A DNA stretch of 10,358 nucleotides. Origin: Flammeovirgaceae bacterium UBA4659 (GTDB lineage Bacteria > Bacteroidota > Bacteroidia > Cytophagales > Cyclobacteriaceae). A model generated the notes under the pieces. The model was given only the letters and a program-made list of their open reading frames with translations. It was not told the origin of the DNA and made no database searches. How positions within the stretch are numbered: position 1 is the first letter of the stretch; the number at the start of each line of letters is the position of its first letter. Position numbers and translations under genes: made by a program. Where the stretch lies: assembly GCA_002405445.1 (NCBI GenBank), contig DHLV01000287.1:1-10358 (forward strand), in the 5' to 3' direction. Of this stretch, positions 1-6,200 are shown in pieces.

Positions 1-342
1 TGGAAAGACGCTTTGCGGGTCTGCTTCCCAAGGCCGATCGGCTGTCAGCACCAGTAAGGGAATTTGCTGGAAAATTGCCTCGGCCACCGCATTGGCAAAT
101 TTGTAAGCCGCAGATCCCGAAGTTCAGACTAACACCACGGGAATTTTTGTTTGCTGGGCCATGCCCAATGCCACAAAAGCGGCACTGCGCTCGTCACTAA
201 AAGTGCGGCAAGTTATTTTGGGGTGGGTGGTGAAGGCAAGCGTCAGCGGTGCGCAGCGTGAGCCCGGGCACAACACCACGTTGGCAATGCCCTGTTGTGC
301 GCATATTTCGGCAATGTCGTAAATGGGTTGCAGATGGCTCAG
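1..342 (-). pseudogene. menD: menD 5' fragment (SEPHCHC synthase), start codon missing and internal TGA
   Basis: MenD is the thiamine-diphosphate enzyme that joins isochorismate and 2-oxoglutarate in menaquinone synthesis. Reading the minus strand from 342, one frame gives recognisable N-terminal MenD sequence: LQPIYDIAEICAQQG, then CPGSRCAPLTLAF (the PGSR substrate-binding motif), RTFSDERSAAFVALGMAQ with the conserved glutamate, then [16 protein letters not shown] and [10 protein letters not shown]. Three things are wrong. No ATG lies at the expected start, where CTG-AGC-CAT-CTG stands. The conserved Cys codon before TSG is TGA (bases 124-126, codon 73 counting the CTG as 1). After TADRP the frame reads [10 protein letters not shown], which does not resemble the usual PEW-ID-Q-DGQT continuation. 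The rest lies outside the window. A sequencing error at the TGA is the main alternative. Family identity is secure; pseudogene status is less so. Confidence 0.7.
3..14 (+). repeat. 12-bp direct repeat, copy 1 (GAAAGACGCTTT)
   Basis: The exact 12-mer GAAAGACGCTTT is found here and again at 346-357, in the same orientation. The two copies bracket the recognisable MenD-coding stretch. Identity stops at both ends of the 12-mer. This could be a duplicated target site, a recombination scar or chance. Confidence 0.5.
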
Positions 343-345
343 AAC

Positions 346-357
346 GAAAGACGCTTT
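346..357 (+). repeat. 12-bp direct repeat, copy 2 (GAAAGACGCTTT)
   Basis: Second exact copy of the 12-mer at 3-14. It sits just upstream of the expected menD start, between the putative -7 box and the first MenD codon. Confidence 0.5.
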
Positions 358-364
358 AGCAGAG

Positions 365-372
365 CAAAGGTA
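365..372 (-). promoter_or_regulatory. candidate -7 box (TACCTTTG) upstream of the menD fragment
   Basis: On the minus strand TACCTTTGC matches the Bacteroidota primary-sigma -7 consensus TAnnTTTG. It ends 22 bases before the CTG that occupies the expected menD start. No convincing -33 TTG lies at the usual distance. A transcript started here would have a short leader, which places translation initiation near 342 rather than further upstream and underlines that the start codon itself is not ATG. Confidence 0.4.
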
Positions 373-538
373 AACAAAACGCGAATTATTCCCCTTTTAT
401 TGACGCTTTTGGCAGGCGGTCTGTTGGGTTTCACAGTTGGGAGAAGCCTGTATTTAAATCGTCACGAACGCGAAAAACAGAAGACCGCAATTTTGCTTCA
501 TAACTTTTGGAGGTTCTTAATTAGGGTGTGTTTTCTAC

Positions 539-1234
539 CTACACCAAATCAAACGCCCGCGCATATTGACTCAGTTCAAAACGGTTGTTCGTACCCAGTT
601 TTGACTTGATGTTTTTACGATGCGTCTCCACGGTAGCTGTCGAAATAAACAAACTTTTAGCAATCTGGTTTGCAGTTTTGCCTAACACCAACAAACGCAA
701 TATTTCTTTCTCACGCTTGCCCAGCCGGGCAAATTGATGGTAATGCGTACGCAGAAAATTATTCTCTTCTAACATGCGTGCAGCTTTGGCGGTGAAGTAG
801 TTGGTGGGATCAATACGCATGGCCACCGTAATCATGAGGTGCGGCTTGCCCTCCAGGTTGCGCATTAAAATTTTGGTCATGCTCATGTACCACTCCCACT
901 CCTTGTCTTCTGCGGTACGCACCTGTTGAAAGTACGATACCGTTTCATCGGTGTTGCGTTCAAACAAACCTAATATTTTGGGCAGATAATGTTGGGCGTA
1001 CTCCGGGTTGAAGAACCGCTGGTGATACTCCTCACTGCTTAAATCCTTTACGTCATCCCAGGTTTTGTCTAACAGCCGCAGCCCCTCGGGCGACATATAT
1101 TGTAAGGTGAACTCCGGTAGTTGATGCACCACCACCACACCCGGTAAGAGCGCGCTGAAGGTCATCACCTCTTTAATTTTTCTTTGTGCCTGTTCTGTTA
1201 GAGGCAGGCCAAGTTCCTCGGGTGTTCGATTCAT
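539..1234 (-). CDS. LuxR/GerE-type transcriptional regulator with N-terminal PAS-like domain
   Basis: This 231-residue protein has two parts. Residues about 25-150 form a PAS-like sensory region: a hydrophobic strand (LLPGVVVVHQL), then QYMSPEGLRLLDKTWDDVK, and later a WEWYMSMTKILMRNLEGKPH stretch of the kind that ends PAS folds. Residues 171-231 are a GerE/LuxR helix-turn-helix: LGKREKEILRLLVLGKTANQ, then IAKSLFISTATVETHRKNIKSKL with the TVETHRKNI recognition helix. There is no receiver domain with a phospho-acceptor Asp, so it is not a classical response regulator; direct sensing by the PAS-like domain is more likely. It has no signal peptide and should be cytoplasmic. It stands alone, facing away from the beta-helix gene, with a perfect inverted repeat just upstream that could be its own operator. 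The regulon and ligand are unknown. Confidence 0.85.
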   Translation of the reverse strand: MNRTPEELGLPLTEQAQRKIKEVMTFSALLPGVVVVHQLPEFTLQYMSPEGLRLLDKTWDDVKDLSSEEYHQRFFNPEYAQHYLPKILGLFERNTDETVSYFQQVRTAEDKEWEWYMSMTKILMRNLEGKPHLMITVAMRIDPTNYFTAKAARMLEENNFLRTHYHQFARLGKREKEILRLLVLGKTANQIAKSLFISTATVETHRKNIKSKLGTNNRFELSQYARAFDLV

Positions 1235-1253
1235 GCCAACGTGTAGTAAGTAT

Positions 1254-1261
1254 GCAAAATA
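1254..1261 (-). promoter_or_regulatory. candidate -7 box for the LuxR-type regulator gene
   Basis: On the minus strand TATTTTGC lies 19 bases before the regulator's ATG. It is one base short of the TAnnTTTG consensus. The inverted repeat at 1268-1287 begins 6 bases further upstream, where the -33 region would lie. This is a weak match supported mainly by position. Confidence 0.3.
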
Positions 1262-1267
1262 GGGGGA

Positions 1268-1287
1268 AATACCCAGAAATGGGTATT
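1268..1287. promoter_or_regulatory. perfect inverted repeat AATACCCA-GAAA-TGGGTATT, candidate operator
   Basis: Two perfect 8-base arms are separated by the 4-base spacer GAAA. The centre lies about 43 bases upstream of the regulator's start codon, overlapping the probable -33 region. The size and dyad symmetry suit a dimeric LuxR-type helix-turn-helix protein, so autoregulation by the adjacent gene is the natural inference. The arms are not followed by a T-run, so an RNA terminator is unlikely. Confidence 0.5.
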
Positions 1288-1322
1288 GGCGTAGCTGATA
1301 AATAAGGCTACTTTTGAATAAA

Positions 1323-1408
1323 GGGCATCTCTAAAACTCCTTGTACCCTTCTCTTTTGGAGAAGGGGGAGGGGTTGAGGCCATAAAAGAAAGGGTTTTAA
1401 AGATGCCC
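1323..1408. repeat. 86-bp palindromic element, REP/MITE-like
   Basis: The outer arms at 1323-1339 and 1392-1408 pair at 15 of 17 positions; each end reads GGGCATCT on its own strand, followed by a TAAAAC tract. Inside is a second hairpin, CCCTTCTC (1346-1353) with GAGAAGGG (1359-1366) around a 5-base loop, followed by a purine-rich GGGGAGGGGTTGAGGCC stretch. The nested layout, G-rich middle and intergenic location resemble short dispersed palindromes common in Bacteroidota genomes. Only one copy is visible here, so mobility cannot be shown. It lies between two divergent genes, so a terminator role is not needed. Its right end adjoins the beta-helix gene and may contribute to that promoter. 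Confidence 0.55.
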
Positions 1409-1410
1409 AA

Positions 1411-1420
1411 ACACTTTGCC
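1411..1420 (+). promoter_or_regulatory. candidate -7 box for the beta-helix gene
   Basis: ACACTTTGCC keeps the TTTG core of the Bacteroidota -7 element but lacks the leading TA. It lies 16 bases before the ATG at 1437, immediately after the right arm of the palindromic element. It is a weak match, kept because of its position. Confidence 0.3.
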
Positions 1421-1436
1421 TGTAAACCTATCCATC

Positions 1437-2501
1437 ATGAAATCTACTTTTCTCTTTGCACTCTGCTTTTTTGTTCAGTTTACGCAAGCCCAAACCATAC
1501 GCAGGGTAAACAATAACCCGGGGGTTACGGGGCTTAACGTTTATACTACCGCGCAAGCCGCGCATGATGCCGCTAACGCTAATGATATTTTGATTATCGA
1601 GCCAAGTGTCAATTCATACGGAGACCTAACACTCACCAAGCCGTTGAAGATTTATGGGAATGGATATTTTCTGAATACCAATGTTGAGTTGAAAGCTGAT
1701 CAGCGGGGTTCAATATTTGGCACGATTTATTTTGGTACAGGAAGCAGCGGAAGTTCCGTTTATGGCATACAATGTAGTGTTATGACTAATGCCATTTGCT
1801 GTGAAAACTATTTCGTTACGAATGACTTGACTATTGAGAGATGTAATATAGATATTGTATCAATAGCTGCACCGTATTCGAACAATGGTTTAGGTGTTAG
1901 AACGGGAACGAGTACTATTTCAAATCTTGTTTTTAGACGCAACTTTATTCGTAGTTCTCTTGGACTAAATAGTTACGCACCAACAACGATAAATGGTGTT
2001 TTAATATCCAACAACATTATCAACTATTTAGCAATGGGTACTTTTGCAGGTCAGAACGGAATTCAAAATGGGGCGGTCATCAACAACACAATTATCAACC
2101 AATTTTATACAGATAATTGGTTGGTTAACTCCGTTTTGGATAACAATCTCTTTTTAAGCCTTGCATCCATAAACTTTACAAACGTATCTTATAGTTATAA
2201 TGTTAGTTCTGGAGGTGCGTTAACAGGCGGTGTAGGGAACCTAGCAAATTTCGATGTGAATGCAGCACTTGTTGGTCCAGGAGCAGGTATCAGTAATGAC
2301 GAGCAATACCAAATCAAAGCAGGCTCACCGTTAAAAACCGTAGGCAGTGGTGGCACCGAAGTAGGTGCTTACGGTGGAGCAACACCTTATATAGTCTCAG
2401 GTATTCCGGCTGTACCCTCTATTACCAATTTCGCCAACACAGGTACAGGCAGCAACACCACCCCGGTGCAGGTAACCATAAGCGTGAAGTCAAATAATTG
2501 A
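1437..2501 (+). CDS. secreted right-handed parallel beta-helix protein
   Basis: I start this 354-residue protein at ATG 1437 because it opens directly with a signal peptide: MKSTFLFALCFFVQFTQAQ, cleaved after about residue 19. A TTG at 1416 in the same frame would add seven residues ahead of it. The mature N-terminus (TIRRVNNNPGVTG, then TTAQAAHDAANANDILIIEP) is the typical opening of pectin-lyase-fold proteins. Residues about 60-260 carry short turns with Asn-rich ladders (ISNNIINYL, INNTIINQF, LDNNLFLSL) typical of a parallel beta helix. No catalytic residues of a lyase or hydrolase can be assigned. The end VTISVKSNN lacks a T9SS sorting domain. The central part is visibly more AT-rich than the ends. 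It probably works at the cell surface or periplasm, perhaps with the T9SS protein beyond the toxin-antitoxin insert. Confidence 0.8.
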   Translation: MKSTFLFALCFFVQFTQAQTIRRVNNNPGVTGLNVYTTAQAAHDAANANDILIIEPSVNSYGDLTLTKPLKIYGNGYFLNTNVELKADQRGSIFGTIYFGTGSSGSSVYGIQCSVMTNAICCENYFVTNDLTIERCNIDIVSIAAPYSNNGLGVRTGTSTISNLVFRRNFIRSSLGLNSYAPTTINGVLISNNIINYLAMGTFAGQNGIQNGAVINNTIINQFYTDNWLVNSVLDNNLFLSLASINFTNVSYSYNVSSGGALTGGVGNLANFDVNAALVGPGAGISNDEQYQIKAGSPLKTVGSGGTEVGAYGGATPYIVSGIPAVPSITNFANTGTGSNTTPVQVTISVKSNN

Positions 2502-2602
2502 TTTTAGTCAACCAACCGTAGTTTACTAAGTATCATGCAGATGTCGCTTCACACACAGGCACGAACAAAACTCAAGTATCCTGCTTTGCATGAAGAAATG
2601 GC

Positions 2603-3010
2603 TCAGAACAAATTTAAAAAATCAGTTGCGTTGAGAATGGGTATGCTGTGGAACGGGCGGAGTGTAAGCAGGTCGGGGTCTCCGGTTATCACTGCTTTAG
2701 TTGGCGCTGATAACGCCAACGCTAAAAACATATTGTCTGTGCTATCGCGGCTGGCACTGACCACGTGTGTTACGTTGATCAATTGGTTACGCTTTTCAAA
2801 AGCGGCAATCATGGCTAACCGTGCCGCCACGGTTTGGTACCGATCGAACTTGGTGCGCATAAACACTGTAGAGAACTCGTGCAGCGTAGCCGTTGAATAC
2901 ACTAAAATGCCCAGCGTGTTGGCTTTGTCAAATGCTTTTCGGCTAATCGAGTCAGGAAGAATGTGTGCGCTGATCAATGCATTGGTATCAAAAACAAACG
3001 CATTAGTCAT
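2603..3010 (-). CDS. PIN-domain ribonuclease toxin of a type II toxin-antitoxin pair
   Basis: This 135-residue protein is a single PIN domain of the COG1569-like group and is predicted to be a metal-dependent RNase. The acidic residues expected in the active site are all present: D8 in VFDTNALISA, E45 in TLHEF, D89 and D92 in SRDSTDNMFLALAL, and D111/D113 in ITGDPDLL. The toxin is therefore probably intact. Its start overlaps the upstream antitoxin gene by 8 bases (ATGACTAA), a standard sign of translational coupling. The RNA target cannot be predicted. The pair lies antisense between two plus-strand secreted-protein genes, and the toxin's stop is 101 bases beyond the end of the beta-helix gene. 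Confidence 0.88.
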   Translation of the reverse strand: MTNAFVFDTNALISAHILPDSISRKAFDKANTLGILVYSTATLHEFSTVFMRTKFDRYQTVAARLAMIAAFEKRNQLINVTHVVSASRDSTDNMFLALALSAPTKAVITGDPDLLTLRPFHSIPILNATDFLNLF

Positions 3011-3233
3011 GTTCTTTCAACAAGGCATTCAGTATGTCTTCCGTAAGTCCGTTTTGCAGCGCGGTGTTACCAAACTGATCCAATTCTTTTTTATAGGCCG
3101 CATCCGTAGCATCGTTAGCGGCCTTTTTAAGCAACATACTTACGGCTTCCAAAAGTTGCCGCTGTTTGGCCAGACTCAGGCTTTGATACGCTTTACCGGC
3201 TTGTTCGTCTACTTCCAAAACAATGCGTTCCAT
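3003..3233 (-). CDS. antitoxin partner of the PIN toxin
   Basis: This 76-residue acidic protein opens MERIVLEVDEQAGKAYQSL, a short strand followed by a helical stretch rich in Lys, Glu and Leu (SLAKQRQLLEAVSMLLKKA), and ends NGLTEDILNALLKEHD. It precedes the PIN gene and overlaps it by 8 bases, the usual antitoxin-first order. No clear ribbon-helix-helix or AbrB signature can be assigned, but the same kind of short protein commonly accompanies PIN toxins in Bacteroidota. It is expected to bind and block the toxin and, with it, to repress the promoter at 3252-3259. The C-terminal part is the likely toxin-binding segment; this is inferred from family behaviour. Confidence 0.8.
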   Translation of the reverse strand: MERIVLEVDEQAGKAYQSLSLAKQRQLLEAVSMLLKKAANDATDAAYKKELDQFGNTALQNGLTEDILNALLKEHD

Positions 3234-3251
3234 AAGACTTTTTTAACCAAT

Positions 3252-3259
3252 CAAAGATA
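3252..3259 (-). promoter_or_regulatory. -7 box TATCTTTG of the toxin-antitoxin operon
   Basis: On the minus strand TATCTTTG is a perfect match to TAnnTTTG and lies 18 bases before the antitoxin ATG. The -33 region is poor. The box sits in the 40 bases separating the antitoxin start from the divergent T9SS gene start, so proteins bound here could affect both directions. Confidence 0.5.
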
Positions 3260-3273
3260 GTAAACAATTGAAA

Positions 3274-6200
3274 ATGGTATTGGTGAAGGCAAAAAGACAA
3301 GTTTTACTACTATTCTTCTGGTGGTTATCCATGTCAGCGCACGCGCAGAACATTACTGTAATTGAATATTTCTTTGATGCAGACCCCGGTTATGGCGCGG
3401 GCACGGCAGTGGCCATTACTCCGGCACCTACCATTACCAACTTTACTTTCAACGTAAACGTAACAGCCATTGCTGATGGCTTTCACACGCTCTTTGTGCG
3501 GACCAAAGATGCCAACAACAACTGGAGTGCAACTTTTTCGCGACCTATCTATAAGCTGTCGAGTAGTGCATTGCCGCCTTTGTCCAACATCAACAAGCTG
3601 GAATATTTTATAGGCGCAGACCCGGGTTATGGATTAGCCATCAATGTGCCAATTACTCCTGCCACATCACTATCCAATCAAAATATTGTAGTGCCTGTAG
3701 GCGCTTTGGCCGAGGGGAGCTACCCACTTACCGTGCGCGCCCGAGATGCCAACAATAATTGGAGTATTGTCTTTATAAAAACGATTAACGTTTGCAACCA
3801 CCCCGGCACTACGGTGAACGCAGCCACAACCATAACTAACTCCGGTTTCACCGCCACCTGGGCCGATGTGCCCGGTTCTATCAGTTACCAGTTAGATGTA
3901 AGCACCGATAACTTTGCCACGTTTGTGAGTGGCTATCCCCGCTCAATTACACCGCCTGCACTTTCTTTTGCTGTTACTGGTTTATCGCAAGCAACTGCCT
4001 ATCAATATCGTGTACGGGCCGTAGCCACGTGCGCATCGGTGGAGTCTAACACCGTCAGCGTAACTACATTGGCTACACCGCCAACAGCTCAGCCTACCAA
4101 TATGTTGTTCAGTTCGGTAACCGCCACCACACTGACCGGTTTTTTCACAGCACCCTCAACAGCACCCACAGGTTATCTGGTTGTGCGTAAGGCGGGTTCG
4201 GCATCAGCTTTTACACCAACCAACAACATTACCTACGCTAAAGGGTTTGATACTGGCGATGGTATTGTAGCGCATGTTGGCTCAGCATTTCTTTTTAATG
4301 AAACGGGGCTTACACCCAACACACAATATTTTTACCGCGTGTTTGCGTACAATACTTTCAATGGCGCTACCTCGTATCTTACTACATCGCCCTTGCAAAA
4401 CAATGTGCGCACCACCGCATTAGAGCCAACCGCACAACCTACCAACTTACAATTCACATCCGTTACCGATGTGAGTTTTACGGTAAGCTATACTGCGGCC
4501 ACCGGCAACCCCGATGGGTATCTTGTGCTTCGCAAAACGGGTTCTGCCCCCACGGCTGTTCCGGTGGATGGCACTACCTACACCACCACGGTGGGCACCG
4601 ATGTTGTGGTGTATCAAGGCAATGCTACCAGCTTCGCACAAACGGGCTTAACGCAGAACACAGAATATTTTTATACCGTTTATGCATTCAACGGCACGAG
4701 CAGTGCTATTAATTACCGTACCATTTCGCCTTTAACTGGCAGTCAGCTTACGCCTATTACCCCACCCGCCACAGGTGCCACCAACTTGGTGTTCAGCAAC
4801 ATTACGCCAACGGCTATAACAGTTTCGTATACAGCACCGGCCATTGCACCTTCCGGCTATTTGGTGGTGAGGAAAGCGGGTGCCAGCCCAACCTTTGTTC
4901 CGCAGGCCAACACAGGCTATACCATCGGCCAAACCCTTACTGATGGTGTGGTGGCTTACGTGGGCGCGGCCAGGTCTTTTTCAGATACCGGGTTGACGCC
5001 TTCTACTTTGTACTTCTACGATGTATTTGTGTACAATCAGGTTGGTTCGTTGATTAGTTACCAGGTTACGCCTCCGTTGGAAAATAGCGTGAGTACGTTT
5101 ACCGGTGAACCTGCCGCGCAACCGAGTTCAATTTCGTTCAACACAATAACAACCTCCAGCCTTAACATCTCCTTTTCTTCAGCAAGTCCTGCTCCCACGG
5201 GTTATTTGATTTTGCGCAAAGCAGGCTCGGCACCTACTTCCGTTCCGGCAGATGGAACAGCCTACACGGTTGGAAATAACATTGGCGATGGAACCGTTGT
5301 TTTGATTGGTAACTCGTTCACTGCGAGTGATGCCGGGCTTACTGCTGGCACCAGCTATTTTTACCAGGTTTTTTCCTACAATGGCACAGGCATCGCCACC
5401 AATTATTTGACCACGGTTACCAGTGCGAATTCAGGGTCAACCATCACTCTGCCGGGTAAGCCGGTAGCAATCGCAGCAACAGCGGTTCAGCAAAATCAAT
5501 TTACGGCCAATTGGACCGCCACCACGGGTGCTGCCAGTTACAGGTTAGACGTGTCGCTCGATAATTTCGCCACGCCCATTTCAGGCTTTAACGATTTGAC
5601 TGTAACATCTACTTCAGTGAACGTTACCGGCTTGAATGCCGGAACAACTTATCAATACCGAGTAAGGGCGGTGAATGCAAGCGGTGCTTCAGTTAACTCG
5701 GATTCGATTTCGCAAATCACTGTGCCATCGGCTCCAACATTGGCAGCAGCCACCAATGTGACGCAAACAGGTTTTGTGGCGAATTGGAATGCGGTGACGG
5801 GTGGCACCGGCTACTTTATTGATGTATCGCTGACGAACGATTTTTCATCTTTTGTAACGGGGTTTCAGAATAGGCCATTGACCAACGTGACTACGCTCGC
5901 GATTTCCAGTTTATCGCCAGGTACGGTACATTACTATCGGGTTCGTGCTACCAATGCAGGTGGCACGTCAGCAAATTCAGGCTTAGGTACGCAATTGTTA
6001 TTACCAGCAACACCGGTCGGCTTAGACGCTACCAATGCCACCTCTACTTCTTTTAAAGCCAAATGGCAACCGGCAGCCGGTGCATCAGAATACCGAATAG
6101 ATGTGTCGCTGGTGTCGAGCAATTTTAATCCACCGCTAACGGCTTACACAAACGTGCAAGTAATAGGGGGCGTACTGGAATTTCTAGTTACTGGCCTCGT

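Larger units (their letters stand above)
343..538. other. intergenic stretch between the menD fragment and the LuxR-type gene
   Basis: Apart from the -7 box and the direct-repeat copy, this stretch of about 200 bases holds nothing convincing. A weak stem (GGTGT at 525-529 with ACACC at 541-545) spans the regulator's stop codon but has no U-tract, so it is not called a terminator. A plus-strand reading frame with a hydrophobic patch crosses this region but has no family resemblance and overlaps coding sequence at both ends. Confidence 0.5.

Noticed and set aside
124..126. TGA read as selenocysteine in MenD
   Set aside because: MenD is not a known selenoprotein family, no SECIS-like element was recognised, and the fragment has other defects (no ATG, divergent end).
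525..545. Possible terminator hairpin at the end of the LuxR-type gene
   Set aside because: The stem has only 5 pairs, overlaps the stop codon and lacks a U-run.
295..609. Plus-strand open frame of 104 codons with a hydrophobic segment
   Set aside because: It overlaps the start of the menD fragment and the end of the LuxR-type gene on the other strand, and the hydrophobic patch alone does not indicate a gene.
1323..1408. CRISPR array or rho-independent terminator
   Set aside because: There is a single palindromic unit with no spacer-repeat periodicity, and the genes on both sides point away from it.
2535..3260. Long plus-strand open frame (about 241 codons) covering the toxin-antitoxin module
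   Set aside because: It is antisense to both genes of the PIN pair, which show clear family motifs and coupling. Its translation has no recognisable domain and an odd composition.
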